From contig NZ_JAKGGD010000001.1 in the NCBI RefSeq assembly GCF_021556615.1, forward strand, positions 1-64,000: DNA of 64,000 bases. Reading direction: 5' to 3'. The position numbers and the translations under genes are program-made. Shown one piece after another: positions 38,063 to 48,103 of the stretch. The stretch's first letter is position 1, and the number at the start of each line of letters is the position of its first letter. This DNA is from Paracoccus salsus (GTDB taxonomy: Bacteria; Pseudomonadota; Alphaproteobacteria; Rhodobacterales; Rhodobacteraceae). The notes under the pieces are model-generated. The model did not search any database. It saw only the letters and a program-made list of their open reading frames with translations, and was not told the DNA's origin.

Positions 38063-39088
38063 ATGTCGTTTTTCACGAAACTGCGCGAGCGGCTGACGCG
38101 CTCGTCCTCGAAGATCGGCGAGGGACTGGATGAGTTGGTGCGCGTGACCGAGGCGGCTTCGCCAGCGACCCCTTCACAGCCCCAACCCCGGCCTCTGCCC
38201 GCGTCGGGCGGACTTGTCGAACGGATATTCAGACGCGGCGAAAGCCCGCCCGACGCGCCGCGCAGGGCACTGGATGACGCGATGCTCGAGGATCTCGAGG
38301 ATATGCTGGTCCAGACGGATCTGGGCGTCGAAACCGCGCTGCGCGTGACCGCCAACATCGCCGAGGGCCGGATGGGCCGTCGCCTTTCGGCGACCGAGTT
38401 GAAGGAGCTTCTGGCTGCCGAGATCGCGCGGATCATGACACCCGTCGCGCGCGCCCTGCCGCTGTATCCGAAAAAGCCGCAGGTCGTGCTTGTCGTGGGC
38501 GTGAACGGCTCGGGCAAGACGACGACGATCGGCAAGCTTGCCAGCCAGCTCAAGGCCGCGGGCAAGAATGTGGTGATCGCTGCCGGCGACACGTTCCGCG
38601 CCGCCGCCGTCGAGCAGCTTCAGGTTTGGGGACAGCGCGCCGGTGTGCCGGTGATGGTCGCCGCGCAGGGCAGCGACCCCGCGAGTCTGGCCTTCGAGGC
38701 CATGACCCGGGCCGAGGCTGACGGGGCCGACCTGCTGTTGATCGACACCGCCGGGCGGCTCCAGAACCGCCAGGACCTGATGGAGGAACTGGCCAAGATT
38801 GTCCGCGTGATCCGCAAGAAGGACCCGTCCGCGCCGCACAACACGCTTCTGGTGCTGGATGCCACCACGGGCCAGAACGCGATCAGCCAGGTCGAGACGT
38901 TCCGCAATCTGGCCGATGTCTCGGGGCTGGTGATGACCAAGCTCGACGGAACGGCCCGCGGGGGGGTCCTGGTCGCGCTGGCCGACCGGTTCGGGCTGCC
39001 GATCCACGCGATCGGCGTCGGCGAACAGATCGACGATTTGGACGCATTCGACGCGAACGACTTCGCCCGCGCGCTGGTCGGGCTGTAG
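38063..39088 (+). CDS. ftsY: Signal recognition particle receptor FtsY
   Basis: A 341-residue SRP GTPase that docks ribosome-SRP complexes at the inner membrane. The NG domain shows LVVGVNGSGKTTTIGKLA (P-loop), GDTFRAAAVEQL, LLIDTAGRLQN, TKLDGTARGG and GVGEQIDDL. The N-terminal A domain is short and charged (MSFFTKLRERLTRSS), as in other alphaproteobacteria. GGAAAGGAAG precedes the start. It is 116 bp after pgi and converges on hisG. Confidence 0.97.
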   Translation: MSFFTKLRERLTRSSSKIGEGLDELVRVTEAASPATPSQPQPRPLPASGGLVERIFRRGESPPDAPRRALDDAMLEDLEDMLVQTDLGVETALRVTANIAEGRMGRRLSATELKELLAAEIARIMTPVARALPLYPKKPQVVLVVGVNGSGKTTTIGKLASQLKAAGKNVVIAAGDTFRAAAVEQLQVWGQRAGVPVMVAAQGSDPASLAFEAMTRAEADGADLLLIDTAGRLQNRQDLMEELAKIVRVIRKKDPSAPHNTLLVLDATTGQNAISQVETFRNLADVSGLVMTKLDGTARGGVLVALADRFGLPIHAIGVGEQIDDLDAFDANDFARALVGL

Positions 39089-39127
39089 CCTGGCGTTCCG
39101 CGAACCTCCAGCCTTTCGCGCGGTCCG

Positions 39128-39808
39128 CTAGACGGTCACACCCAGTTGCGCCAGAAAACGCTGCATTTCGGGGCCGGCGGCCGCGCGATTGGCAAACAGC
39201 GTCGCCTGCGAGCGCAGGATCGGGTCTTCGGCAAGGATCTTGAGATTGTTCGCCCGCAGCGTCGCCCCGGACGAGGTGATGTCCGCGATCGCCTCGGCGG
39301 TCTGATTGGCGACCGTGCCTTCGGTCGCGCCCTGGCTGTCCACCAGCTGATAGTCGGCAACCTCATGTGCCGCAAGCCAGGCCCGGACCAGGCGGTGATA
39401 CTTCGTCGCAATCCGCAGCCGAAACCCGTGGGCCGCGCGGAAATCGCGGGTGATCGACGCCAGATCGTCAAGTGTCTCGCAATCCCGCCAGCACTCGGGA
39501 ACCGCCAGGATCAGATCGGCATGTCCGAAACCCATCGGCGCCAGTTCGACCAGATCCGAGGCCCAGCCGGGCAGCTTCTCGCGCACCAGATCCGTGCCGG
39601 TCACCCCCATCTCGATCCGTCCTGCCGCCAGTTCGCGCGGGATCTCGCCCGCCGAAAGCAGCACCAGCGACACGTCCCGCACCCCCTCGACGCGTCCCGC
39701 GTATTCGCGATCCGAGCCCGCGCGCGACAGGCGCACGCCGCGCTGCGCGAACCAGTCGAAGCTCTGTTCCATCAGCCGCCCCTTCGAGGGCACACCCAGG
39801 CGGATCAT
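39128..39808 (-). CDS. hisG: ATP phosphoribosyltransferase catalytic subunit, short form
   Basis: A 226-residue short-form HisG, the first enzyme of histidine synthesis. Motifs: RLGVPSKGRLMEQS, GEIPRELAAGRIEMGVTGTDLVRE, ATKYHRLVRAWL, and DSQGATEGTVANQTAEAIADITSSGATLRAN. The short form lacks its own regulatory domain and needs HisZ, which is encoded directly upstream with a 4-bp overlap (ATGA). Confidence 0.96.
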   Translation of the reverse strand: MIRLGVPSKGRLMEQSFDWFAQRGVRLSRAGSDREYAGRVEGVRDVSLVLLSAGEIPRELAAGRIEMGVTGTDLVREKLPGWASDLVELAPMGFGHADLILAVPECWRDCETLDDLASITRDFRAAHGFRLRIATKYHRLVRAWLAAHEVADYQLVDSQGATEGTVANQTAEAIADITSSGATLRANNLKILAEDPILRSQATLFANRAAAGPEMQRFLAQLGVTV

Positions 39809-40866
39809 GCTTCGACCTCCATCTCGGCGACCAGCCCGGGGCGGATGATACCGCCAATGGCGGGGATTTCTCGCCCCTTGCCCAGAACCCTGGTCAGGGC
39901 GTCATAGCGTCCGCCCGAAGCGACCGGCGGCCATCCCGCGCGGCCTGCCAGAAAGCTGAAGGTGAAGCCGTCGTAATATTCCATCGTCGCGCGACCGTGG
40001 CTGGCATCGAAGATCACCGAGGCCGGATCGATCCCCCGTGCGGCGATCGAAGCGAAGCGGCGCTCGATCCGCTCCGCAGTTTCGGCGATGCCCGGCCAGT
40101 CCTCGGCCAGCGCGTTCAGGGCCCTGATCGCCGTCGGTCCGGGCGCGCGCAGGGTCAGCAGCCGATTGAGCCGCCGGGTCCAGACCTCTGCCAGCGGCGG
40201 GACTGCGGTATCGGCGCGCAGCCGGGCGATCCGCGCCGTCATCTCGGCATCGGTTCGCAGCCCGGTCCAGGGCGCGGCGGTGTCGGGAAAGCGGCGCGGC
40301 ACGACCGGCGCGGCAAACCGGTCCAGCAATCTCTGGAAACGACCCGGCCGCCAGATATGGTGCAAAAGCGCGTCGCGGCGCGCGTCGGTCAGGGGCAAGG
40401 CCCGGACGGCGTCCAGAATGAGGCTCATATCGCCAGTCTCTGCGGTGACGGCGTGGCCTGTCAGAAGCCGATGAAACAATGCGAACAACTCGGCGTCGGC
40501 CGCGGGGTCACGGCTGAACAGTTCGAACCCGGCTTGCAGATATTCGTTGTCGCGTGGGTTCAGGGGCCTTTCATCGCCCATATCCTGCTTGCGGAACACC
40601 TCGCCCAGATAGCAGTAGCGCGCGGGCTCGGCACCGTTTTCCATGTGCGCCTGAACGACCGGTACGGTGAAATCGGGGCGCAGCATCATCTCGCCCCGGA
40701 TCGGATCCTGGGTCACATAGGCGCGGGCGCGGATATCCTCGCCATACAGGTCCAGCAGGCTTTCGGCCGGCAGCAGGATATCGGGCGCGATCTCGGCCGC
40801 GCCGGCATCGCGGAATGCGGCCAGCAGGCGCTGACCCACGGCCTGCTTGTCACGCTTGGGGATCAT
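39805..40866 (-). CDS. hisZ: ATP phosphoribosyltransferase regulatory subunit
   Basis: A 353-residue paralogue of histidyl-tRNA synthetase that partners short HisG and gives histidine feedback. It keeps parts of the class II fold ([70 protein letters not shown]) but lacks synthetase-specific histidine motifs. The start MIPKRDK overlaps the hisS stop (ATGA). The order hisS-hisZ-hisG in one coupled unit is common in Rhodobacteraceae. Confidence 0.94.
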   Translation of the reverse strand: MIPKRDKQAVGQRLLAAFRDAGAAEIAPDILLPAESLLDLYGEDIRARAYVTQDPIRGEMMLRPDFTVPVVQAHMENGAEPARYCYLGEVFRKQDMGDERPLNPRDNEYLQAGFELFSRDPAADAELFALFHRLLTGHAVTAETGDMSLILDAVRALPLTDARRDALLHHIWRPGRFQRLLDRFAAPVVPRRFPDTAAPWTGLRTDAEMTARIARLRADTAVPPLAEVWTRRLNRLLTLRAPGPTAIRALNALAEDWPGIAETAERIERRFASIAARGIDPASVIFDASHGRATMEYYDGFTFSFLAGRAGWPPVASGGRYDALTRVLGKGREIPAIGGIIRPGLVAEMEVEA

Positions 40867-42344
40867 CCCAGAACCCGTCTGACTTCCGCGACCAGATCCG
40901 CGCGCGACACCTCGGTCTGAGCGGGCTGGGCCTTCCATTCCTCGTGGCTGGCCTCGGCCGCGATCCGGGCGCCAAGCACAAGGTCCTTGACCTGCACCAC
41001 GTCTCGCGCGGCCTCGTCGCCGCCCTGGATGATCGCCACCGGTGCGCCGCGCTTGTCGGCATATTTCAACTGGTTGCCGAAATTCTTCGGGTTGCCCAGA
41101 TAGACCTCGGAACGAATACCGGCCTTCCGCAATTCGGCGGCCATCGCCTGATACTCGGCCATCCGGCCGCGGTCCATGACGGTAACGACCACGGGTCCCT
41201 GCGTCTCGGCCCCGGCCAGCCCCTTGGCGCGCAGCGCGGCCAGCAGCCGGTCCACGCCGATGCTGATCCCGGTTGCCGGCACCTTCTGGCCGGTAAAGCG
41301 CTCGACAAGCCCGTCATAGCGCCCGCCGCCCGCGACGCTGCCGAATTGCCGCTTGCGGCCCTTGTCATCGAGGATCTCGAAGGTCAGCTCGGCCTCGAAG
41401 ACCGGCCCGGTGTAGTATCCAAGCCCGCGCACCACGGATGGGTCGATCACGGCGCGATCCTCGGCCACGCCCAACGCGGCCAGCATCGCGGCGATCTGGG
41501 CCAGCTCATCGACACCCTCGGCACCGATCGTCGATCCGCCGATCGCCGCACGCAGATTGTCCAGCGTGGCCGCGTTGTCCTGGGCCTTCGAGGTCAGGAA
41601 CGCCAGGATTGGCGCGGCCTGCGTCTGGGTCAGCCCGACGCCCGCGATTTCGGCGCCGCTGTCGTCCTTGCGCCCCGTGGTCAGCAGGGCCAGTACGCCA
41701 TCGCGGCCGACCTTGTCGAACTTGTCGATCTGGCGCAGCACGTCCTCGGCCTGATCGCTGTGGACCTGAGCGGCCTCCAGAACGCCGTTCAGCACCTTGC
41801 GATTGTTGATCCGCACGATGTAATCGCCGCGCTGGATGCCGACGGCTTCCAGCGCATCGGCCAGCATCGCGCAGATCTCGGCGTCGGCCGCCACCGAGGC
41901 CGCCCCAACCGTATCGGCATCACATTGATAGAACTGCCGGAAGCGGCCCGGCCCGGGCTTTTCGTTGCGCCAGACGGGTCCCATCGCATAGCGGCGATAG
42001 GGTGTCGGCAGATCGTTGCGGAACTGCGCCGCGAAACGCGCCAGCGGCGCGGTCAGGTCATAGCGCAGCGCCAGCCACTCGCCCGAGCCGCCGCCCGGAA
42101 CGGCCTCTTCCTGCCAGGCGAAGACGCCGGCATTGGGCCGGTCCACGTCGGGCAGGAACTTGCCCAGTGCCTCGACCGTCTCGACGGCGCTGGTCTCGAG
42201 CGGATCGAAGCCGTGAAGTTCATAGATCTTCGCGATTTCCCACAGCATCGTATTGCGCTCGGTCACGTCCGCGCCAAGATAGTCGTGAAAGCCCCTGGGC
42301 GTTTCGGCCTTGGGACGGGGCTGTTTTTTCTGATCTTTCGCCAT
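40863..42344 (-). CDS. hisS: Histidyl-tRNA synthetase
   Basis: A 493-residue class II synthetase. Motif 1 ([16 protein letters not shown]) and motif 2 ([27 protein letters not shown]) are clear, as are the histidine-specific [16 protein letters not shown] and [12 protein letters not shown], then a C-terminal anticodon-binding domain. It is the long alphaproteobacterial form. It diverges from slyX with 53 bp between the starts and is the promoter-proximal gene of hisS-hisZ-hisG. Confidence 0.96.
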   Translation of the reverse strand: MAKDQKKQPRPKAETPRGFHDYLGADVTERNTMLWEIAKIYELHGFDPLETSAVETVEALGKFLPDVDRPNAGVFAWQEEAVPGGGSGEWLALRYDLTAPLARFAAQFRNDLPTPYRRYAMGPVWRNEKPGPGRFRQFYQCDADTVGAASVAADAEICAMLADALEAVGIQRGDYIVRINNRKVLNGVLEAAQVHSDQAEDVLRQIDKFDKVGRDGVLALLTTGRKDDSGAEIAGVGLTQTQAAPILAFLTSKAQDNAATLDNLRAAIGGSTIGAEGVDELAQIAAMLAALGVAEDRAVIDPSVVRGLGYYTGPVFEAELTFEILDDKGRKRQFGSVAGGGRYDGLVERFTGQKVPATGISIGVDRLLAALRAKGLAGAETQGPVVVTVMDRGRMAEYQAMAAELRKAGIRSEVYLGNPKNFGNQLKYADKRGAPVAIIQGGDEAARDVVQVKDLVLGARIAAEASHEEWKAQPAQTEVSRADLVAEVRRVLG

Positions 42345-42397
42345 GGTGCTGTGCCTTTTCGGCCAAATCCGAGGCTGCTGTAACGGAAGGGGGCGAC

Positions 42398-42616
42398 ATG
42401 GACAAGCAGGCCGAGACCCGGATCGCGCATCTCGAGGAGACGCTCGCGCATCTGACCCGCGTGACCGACGATCTCAGCGAGGTGATCGCCCGGCAGGACG
42501 CAGAGATCGCGCTGCTGACCCGGCGAGTCGGGTTGCTGATGCGAACGGCCGCTGACCAGCAACTGGACGCTGGCGGGACCGTCCCGCTTGCCGACCAGCG
42601 CCCGCCGCACTGGTGA
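42398..42616 (+). CDS. slyX: SlyX family protein
   Basis: A 72-residue protein with a heptad-rich coiled coil ([24 protein letters not shown] then [19 protein letters not shown]) and the C-terminal PPHW typical of SlyX. The molecular function is not known. A strong GGAAGGGGG site precedes the start. Confidence 0.9.
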   Translation: MDKQAETRIAHLEETLAHLTRVTDDLSEVIARQDAEIALLTRRVGLLMRTAADQQLDAGGTVPLADQRPPHW

Positions 42617-42690
42617 CGCCTGACCGCGCGTCTTCGTGATGAACGCGCGCCTTGCGCATCCGGTCGTTTCACCGCAAGCGATGGTTGCAC

Positions 42691-42704
42691 CGTTATCGCT
42701 AACG
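42691..42704. promoter_or_regulatory. LacI-type palindrome upstream of edd
   Basis: CGTTATCGCTAACG contains GTTATCGCTAAC, one base different from the zwf site GTTAACGCTAAC and with the same central CG. It lies 34 bp before the edd start and just before a TATACT-like -10 element (42708-42713), a position suitable for a repressor. Confidence 0.6.
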
Positions 42705-42737
42705 GCGTATACTGACCGCAAAGCCAGAGGAGGCCGC

Positions 42738-44543
42738 ATGATGACCCTGCACGCCACGCTCGATCGGGTGACAGACCGTATTCGCGAAAGGTCGCACAAG
42801 ACCCGCGACGGCTATCTCAAGAAGATTGCCAAGGCCGCCGAGGATGGCCCGCGTCGCGCACATCTGTCCTGCGGCAACCAGGCGCACGCCTATGCCGCGA
42901 TGGATGACAAGGAGGACATGGCGACGACCCGCAAGCCCAATCTCGGGATTGTCACGGCCTATAACGACATGCTGTCGGCGCATCAGCCCTATGAACGATT
43001 TCCGGACCTGATCCGCCGCGCGGGCCACGCAGCCGGTGCAACCGTCCAGGTCGCGGGCGGCGTTCCGGCCATGTGCGATGGCGTCACGCAGGGCCGTCCG
43101 GGAATGGAGTTGTCGCTGTTCTCGCGCGATGTCATCGCCTTGGCGACAGGGGTGGCACTGTCGCATGACTGTTTCGATGCGGCGCTGTATCTGGGTGTCT
43201 GCGACAAGATCGTGCCGGGCCTGGTCATCGGGGCGGCGACATTCGGGCATATCCCGGCGGTCTTCATTCCGGCCGGACCGATGCCGTCCGGCCTGCCCAA
43301 TGACGAGAAATCCAAGGTCCGGCAGCAATTCGCGACGGGTGAGGTCGGGCGCGACGTGCTGATGGCGGCCGAGATGGCGTCCTATCATTCGCCCGGCACC
43401 TGCACCTTCTATGGCACCGCCAACTCGAACCAGATGCTGATGGAGTTCATGGGCCTTCACCTGCCGGGCTCTAGCTTCGTCAATCCCAACACGCCGCTGC
43501 GCGAGGCGCTGACCGTGACCGGCGTCGAGCGGGCAGCCGCGATCACCCGGCTTGGCAACGACTATCTGCCCGCCGGCGAGGTTCTGGACGAGAAAGCCTT
43601 CGTGAACGGCATGGTCGGCCTGATGGCCACCGGCGGATCGACCAATCTGGTGATGCACATCCCGGCAATGGCGCGGGCGGCAGGGGTGCTGATCGACATC
43701 GAGGATTTTCACGACATCTCGGAATCCGTGCCGCTGATGGCGCGGGTCTATCCCAACGGTCTTGCGGATGTGAACCATTTCCACGCCGCGGGTGGCATCG
43801 GCTACATGATCGGGCAGTTGCTGGAAGCAGGGCTGCTGCACGAGGATGTCAAGACGATCCACGGCACCGGACTTGAAGGCTATACCGCCGAACCGAAACT
43901 GGATGGAGGGCGGGTGCGCTGGGAACAAGGTGCCCATGACACGCTGAACGACAGGATCCTTCGCCCTGCCAGCAACCCGTTTGCGCGCACCGGCGGGCTC
44001 AAGCAGCTTGAAGGCAATCTGGGCCGTGGCGTCATCAAGATCAGCGCCGTCGCCGAGGAACGCCATGTCATCGAGGCAAAGGCCCGCGTCTTCGCGGATC
44101 AGGAAGAAGTGAAGGCCGCCTTCCGGGCGGGCGAGTTCACAAAAGACACGATCGTGGTCGTCCGGTTCCAGGGCCCTCGCGCCAACGGCATGCCGGAACT
44201 GCATTCGCTGACGCCGACGCTGGCGGTGCTTCAGGATCGCGGCCTCAAGGTCGCGCTGGTCACCGATGGCCGGATGTCGGGCGCATCGGGCAAGGTGCCG
44301 GCGGCGATCCATATCTCGCCCGAAGCATCGGTCGGCGGGCCGCTGGCGCGGGTGCGGGACGGCGACCTGATCCGGCTGGACGCCACGATGGGAACGATCG
44401 ACTGCCTCGCCGAGGATTTCGACAACCGCAAGCCGGTCGCCTTCGATCCGGCCTCAAGCAGCGAAGGCATGGGACGCGAGATGTTCGCGGCCTTCCGCGC
44501 GGTCGCAGGGCCGGCAACCGAAGGGGCCGGCGTGGTCGTCTGA
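42738..44543 (+). CDS. edd: Phosphogluconate dehydratase
   Basis: A 601-residue [4Fe-4S] dehydratase making 2-keto-3-deoxy-6-phosphogluconate, the key Entner-Doudoroff step. Cluster and family motifs: [88 protein letters not shown] split through the central region, and [31 protein letters not shown] precedes MMTLHATL. The usual partner eda (KDPG aldolase) is not downstream; a LysR gene on the other strand follows after 31 bp. Confidence 0.96.
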   Translation: MMTLHATLDRVTDRIRERSHKTRDGYLKKIAKAAEDGPRRAHLSCGNQAHAYAAMDDKEDMATTRKPNLGIVTAYNDMLSAHQPYERFPDLIRRAGHAAGATVQVAGGVPAMCDGVTQGRPGMELSLFSRDVIALATGVALSHDCFDAALYLGVCDKIVPGLVIGAATFGHIPAVFIPAGPMPSGLPNDEKSKVRQQFATGEVGRDVLMAAEMASYHSPGTCTFYGTANSNQMLMEFMGLHLPGSSFVNPNTPLREALTVTGVERAAAITRLGNDYLPAGEVLDEKAFVNGMVGLMATGGSTNLVMHIPAMARAAGVLIDIEDFHDISESVPLMARVYPNGLADVNHFHAAGGIGYMIGQLLEAGLLHEDVKTIHGTGLEGYTAEPKLDGGRVRWEQGAHDTLNDRILRPASNPFARTGGLKQLEGNLGRGVIKISAVAEERHVIEAKARVFADQEEVKAAFRAGEFTKDTIVVVRFQGPRANGMPELHSLTPTLAVLQDRGLKVALVTDGRMSGASGKVPAAIHISPEASVGGPLARVRDGDLIRLDATMGTIDCLAEDFDNRKPVAFDPASSSEGMGREMFAAFRAVAGPATEGAGVVV

Positions 44544-44574
44544 GCCATGAAGGGCGTGCCGGGCGCGGTCGCCC

Positions 44575-45441
44575 TCAGGCGGCCACGGCGGCGACCTGAC
44601 AGATGGCGCTGCGCAGATATCCGGTGAAATCGGCCGCCATGCATCGCGCCGGGCCATCGGCGACATAGACGTTCAGCCAGGTTGCCGGCAGCGGCGGCAG
44701 AGCGCCGCCATGATCGATCGGCTCAAGCCCGGGTTGCAGGATCCCGCGCGGCAGCAATGTCACGCCAATATCTGCCGCCGCCAGAACCCGCCATGTGTCG
44801 CTGCCCGCGTCAGCCACAGTCTGCGACCATTCGATCCCGGCACGGTCAAGTGCCTCTTCAGCGACCGGCGTGTAGGCGCAGTGCGGAGAGTTCGCGACCG
44901 GCAGCGGCCGCTGTGTCCAGGCATTGCCATTCGACGCACCGGCCCAGACCAGATCGACCTTGGCCAGATGGATGGCGCCCGGCGGCGCATCGAATTCGGT
45001 GGTCAGGATCACGTCATGTTCGCCGCGCCGCATCGCGACCCGCAGATCCTTGCTGCGCCCATCGTTGATGATCAACTCGATGCGCGGATTGGCCTGCTTG
45101 AACGCCCGGACCGCCTGCGCGACGCGATTGAACATCCAGTCGCTGGTCAACCCGACGCGCAACCGCCCCTCGGGACGCTCGCCGGTAAAGCGAGCGACGA
45201 TGTGGTCGTTCAGCGCGACCAGCTTGCGCGCGTCCAGCAGCAACTCGGCCGCGAAGTCCGACAAGACGATCCCGCGCCCCTGCTTGGCCAGCATGCGTTC
45301 ACCGAACAGTTCCTCCAGCCGCTTCATCTGCATCGAGAGCGCGCTTTGCGTCATGTTCAGCGCCTCGGCCGCGCGCGTGACCGCACCATATTCCGCGACC
45401 GCCTGCAGCGACCGCAGAGTGGCGATGTCGAGATTTCGCAT
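44575..45441 (-). CDS. LysR-family transcriptional regulator
   Basis: A 288-residue regulator. The N-terminal winged helix is TLRSLQAVAEYGAVTRAAEALNMTQSALSMQMKRLEELFGERML, followed by a linker helix and a substrate-binding-protein-like effector domain (GRLRVGLTSDWMFNRVAQAVRAF ... GVTLLPRGIL). It diverges from a DUF1127 gene across 137 bp that hold two palindromes, so it may control that gene and itself. Its ligand is unknown; proximity to edd is by convergent ends and does not indicate sugar control. Confidence 0.9.
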   Translation of the reverse strand: MRNLDIATLRSLQAVAEYGAVTRAAEALNMTQSALSMQMKRLEELFGERMLAKQGRGIVLSDFAAELLLDARKLVALNDHIVARFTGERPEGRLRVGLTSDWMFNRVAQAVRAFKQANPRIELIINDGRSKDLRVAMRRGEHDVILTTEFDAPPGAIHLAKVDLVWAGASNGNAWTQRPLPVANSPHCAYTPVAEEALDRAGIEWSQTVADAGSDTWRVLAAADIGVTLLPRGILQPGLEPIDHGGALPPLPATWLNVYVADGPARCMAADFTGYLRSAICQVAAVAA

Positions 45442-45532
45442 TGTTCAACCTCATTGATGGGAAGGATCAATATCATTCGTTTCACAGATGGGTTGCGCCG
45501 CAGTATATATCAATTATCCGCATGTATATGGC

Positions 45533-45547
45533 AATGTGTATCACATT
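45533..45547. promoter_or_regulatory. Inverted repeat AATGTG-TAT-CACATT
   Basis: A perfect 6-bp inverted repeat around three bases, in the AT-rich gap between the divergent LysR and DUF1127 genes, 32 bp before the DUF1127 start. A candidate regulator-binding site. Confidence 0.5.
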
Positions 45548-45550
45548 CAG

Positions 45551-45565
45551 TGATGCACCACATCA
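45551..45565. promoter_or_regulatory. Inverted repeat TGATG-N5-CATCA
   Basis: A second perfect inverted repeat, with 5-bp arms, three bases after the first and 14 bp before the DUF1127 start. Two stacked dyads next to a divergent LysR gene fit a recall-and-activation site arrangement. Confidence 0.45.
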
Positions 45566-45578
45566 TTGGAGTTGAACT

Positions 45579-45806
45579 ATGGCACAGAAATCGGCCCTGC
45601 TTCGCGTCGTGACCGGCCGCGGCATCATTCCCCGCCCCAACTGGCTCGAGCGCATCCTGACCGCGTTCGACACGCATCAGACCACCCTGAGGCTGGACAG
45701 CATCAGCGACGCGCAGTTGCGCGATATGGGCCTGACCCGCGACGAGGTGAGATCTGAAATCTGCCGGCCCGTGTGGGATGCGCCCCTGCACTGGCACCGA
45801 GCCTGA
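45579..45806 (+). CDS. DUF1127 domain-containing small protein
   Basis: A 75-residue basic protein. The conserved DUF1127 core is the stretch LERILTAFDTHQTTLRLDSISDAQLRDMGLTRDEVRSEI split into an N-terminal helix and the LRDMGL-R-E ending. Short DUF1127 proteins in alphaproteobacteria have been linked to small-RNA and phosphate or amino-acid regulation, but no biochemical role can be read here. It diverges from the LysR gene and two palindromes lie just upstream. Confidence 0.85.
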   Translation: MAQKSALLRVVTGRGIIPRPNWLERILTAFDTHQTTLRLDSISDAQLRDMGLTRDEVRSEICRPVWDAPLHWHRA

Positions 45807-45850
45807 ACAGCGGCGGCGACGCGTGTCCCGTGCGCGCCCGGCGGACAGAA

Positions 45851-46309
45851 TCACGCTTCGGGCGCGCCGAATCTTTCGATCATCTTGGCGCGGATCTGGT
45901 CGCGGGTCTTGCGATAGACCGCCAGCTTGGCCTCGCGGCTCTCGGCCAGTCCGGTCGGGTCCATGATCGGCCAGTACTCCACGTCCAGATGAAAGACGCG
46001 GGTCATTTCCAGCGCCAGCCTCTGGCTCGCCGGCGACAGCGCCACGATCAGGTCGAAACCGCCCAGATCGTCACCCCAGTCCTGCATTTCCTCGAAGCTG
46101 CGGCTGCGGTGATTTGACAGGTGGACGCCGATCTCCTCGCATACCGCGATGGAAAAGCCGTCGATCTCCATATCGTTCTTGACACCGGCCGACTGGACAT
46201 AGGCGGAACGGCCGTAGAACTTCTTCATCATGCCCTCCGCCATCGGCGAGCGGATGGCGTTGTGATCGCAACAGAACAGGATCGAATGGGGTATCTTGTC
46301 CTGCGGCAT
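45851..46309 (-). CDS. Low-molecular-weight protein tyrosine phosphatase family protein
   Basis: A 152-residue phosphatase-fold protein with the CX5R loop at CDHNAIRS (Cys14, Arg20) followed by PMAEGMMK, and the general-acid loop PIMDPTGL. The family includes protein-tyrosine phosphatases and arsenate reductases. The loop CDHNAIR differs from the common CxGNxCR, a variant usual in this murA-hisD neighbourhood of Rhodobacteraceae. It starts 4 bp after the UPF0262 stop, so it is part of the same transcript. Confidence 0.88.
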   Translation of the reverse strand: MPQDKIPHSILFCCDHNAIRSPMAEGMMKKFYGRSAYVQSAGVKNDMEIDGFSIAVCEEIGVHLSNHRSRSFEEMQDWGDDLGGFDLIVALSPASQRLALEMTRVFHLDVEYWPIMDPTGLAESREAKLAVYRKTRDQIRAKMIERFGAPEA

Positions 46310-46313
46310 GGTC

Positions 46314-46793
46314 TCAGCTTTGCGGGATCAGCGCGCAGATCAGCGTGAACAGGCGACGCGCCGTGTCGATGTCCAGTTCGGCCTTGCCCTCAAGCCGCTC
46401 CTGCAAGGTTCGCGCGCCCTCGTTATGGATACCGCGCCGCGCCATGTCGATCGCCTCGATCTGCGCGGTGGGCAGCTTCTTGACGGCGTCGAAATAGCTT
46501 TCGCAGATCTGGAAGTAGTCCTTGACCACCTGCCGGAAAGGCCCCAGCGACAGGTGGAACTCCGCCACCTTGTCTTCGGACTCGTTGCTCAGGTCAAAGA
46601 CCAGACGGCCTTCGCGGATCGCGAGGTCCAGGATATAGGGCCCGTCGGGAACCGGCTGTCCGTCGCGTCCCGGCACCGCAAAGCTGTTGTCCTCGATCAG
46701 GTCGAAGATCGCCACGCTGCGTTCCTGCTCCATCTCGGGCGTCGCGGGCGCGATGGCGGAATCGTTGATCTCGATGCGTGTCAGGCGGCTCAT
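46314..46793 (-). CDS. UPF0262 family protein
   Basis: A 159-residue protein matching UPF0262: RLTRIEINDSAIAPATPEMEQERSVAIFDLIEDNSF split at the start, GPYILDLAIREGRLVFDLS, and MARRGIHNEGARTLQERLEGKAELD. No enzyme motif or membrane segment is visible. It sits between hisD, with which it overlaps by 4 bp (ATGA), and the phosphatase gene. Function unknown. Confidence 0.92.
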   Translation of the reverse strand: MSRLTRIEINDSAIAPATPEMEQERSVAIFDLIEDNSFAVPGRDGQPVPDGPYILDLAIREGRLVFDLSNESEDKVAEFHLSLGPFRQVVKDYFQICESYFDAVKKLPTAQIEAIDMARRGIHNEGARTLQERLEGKAELDIDTARRLFTLICALIPQS

Positions 46794-48103
46794 TCCTGGG
46801 CCCTTTCGTTCAGTTGCGCCAGCCGCGCCTCGACCGATGCGCCATGCGCCTGCAAGCCCTCGGACACCGCCAGCCGCACCGCCGCCGGTCCGATCGCGGC
46901 CAGGGCACCGGGCGTCAGCCGCGCGATGGTCGTCCGCTTGAGGAAATCGAGGACCGAAAGCCCGGACGAGAACCGCGCCGACCGCGCGGTCGGCAGGACG
47001 TGATTCGGACCGGTGACATAGTCGCCGACCGCCTCGGGCGTGTGGGCGCCAAGAAAGATCGCCCCGGCATGGACGCATTGGGTGGCCAGCGCCTCGGGGT
47101 CGTCCACGCAAAGTTCCAGATGTTCGGGCGCGATGCGGTTCGACAGCGCGACCGCCTCGGCGAGGTCGCGGGCCACGATGATCGTGCCATAATCGCGCCA
47201 GCTGGCGCCGGCGATCTCGGCGCGCGGCAATGTCGGCAGGATCCGGTCCACCGCGCCCGCGACCGCATGGCCAAGCGCCGGGTCTGTGACGATCAGGATC
47301 GACTGCGCGTCGGCATCATGTTCGGCTTGCGCCAGCAGATCCAGCGCCAGCCAGTCGGGGTTTTGCGGCCCCTCGGCGATCACCAGCACCTCTGACGGAC
47401 CCGCGATCATGTCGATGCCGACACGCCCGAACACCTGCCGCTTGGCGGCAGCGACATAGGCGTTGCCCGGACCGGTGATCTTGTCCACCGGCGCGATCGT
47501 GTCGGTGCCGTAGGCCATCGCGGCAATCGCCTGGGCGCCGCCGATGCGATAGATCTCGTCCACGCCCGAGATCTGCGCCGCCAGCAGCACCAGCGGACTC
47601 ACCACGCCGCCCGGCGTGGGCACGCAGATAACCAGACGTTCGACGCCGGCGACCCGCGCCGGTATCGCGTTCATCAGCACCGACGACGGATAGGCCGCCT
47701 GCCCGCCCGGGACATACAGCCCGGCCGCCGACACCGCCGACCAGCGCCAGCCAAGCATGGCACCTTCCGGATCAGTCCAACTGGCATCCGCGGGCATCTG
47801 GCGGGCGTGATAGGCGCGGATCCGTTCTGCGGCCAAACCCAGCGCGGCGCGGTCCTGATCGGACACCTTCGCGACCTCGGCCGCGATCTCGTCCGGCGAA
47901 AAGCGCAGCCGGTCCGGGGTCAGATCCAGCCGGTCGAAACGCGCCGTCAGGGCGCACAGGACGGCATCGCCCCGGTCGCGCACATCGGCGATGATCGCCG
48001 CGACGACGTCGTTCACGTCGGTGGAATCCTCACGCTTGGCCGACAGCATGTCCGCAAAGCGCGCCTCGAAATCGGCGTCGGATGTGTTCAGCGTGACCGG
48101 CAT
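46790..48103 (-). CDS. hisD: Histidinol dehydrogenase
   Basis: A 437-residue zinc enzyme oxidising histidinol to histidine in two NAD-dependent steps. Motifs: GLYVPGGQAAYPSSVLMNAIPA, IYRIGGAQAIAAMAYGT, KITGPGNAYVAAAKRQVFG, GIDMIAGPSEVLVIA, QAEHDADAQSILI, and GPNHVLPTARSARFSSGLSVLDF. Two ATG codons lie six bases apart; the second (MPVTLN) is preferred because GGGGA then sits eight bases upstream. It overlaps UPF0262 downstream. Confidence 0.96.
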   Translation of the reverse strand: MPVTLNTSDADFEARFADMLSAKREDSTDVNDVVAAIIADVRDRGDAVLCALTARFDRLDLTPDRLRFSPDEIAAEVAKVSDQDRAALGLAAERIRAYHARQMPADASWTDPEGAMLGWRWSAVSAAGLYVPGGQAAYPSSVLMNAIPARVAGVERLVICVPTPGGVVSPLVLLAAQISGVDEIYRIGGAQAIAAMAYGTDTIAPVDKITGPGNAYVAAAKRQVFGRVGIDMIAGPSEVLVIAEGPQNPDWLALDLLAQAEHDADAQSILIVTDPALGHAVAGAVDRILPTLPRAEIAGASWRDYGTIIVARDLAEAVALSNRIAPEHLELCVDDPEALATQCVHAGAIFLGAHTPEAVGDYVTGPNHVLPTARSARFSSGLSVLDFLKRTTIARLTPGALAAIGPAAVRLAVSEGLQAHGASVEARLAQLNERAQE

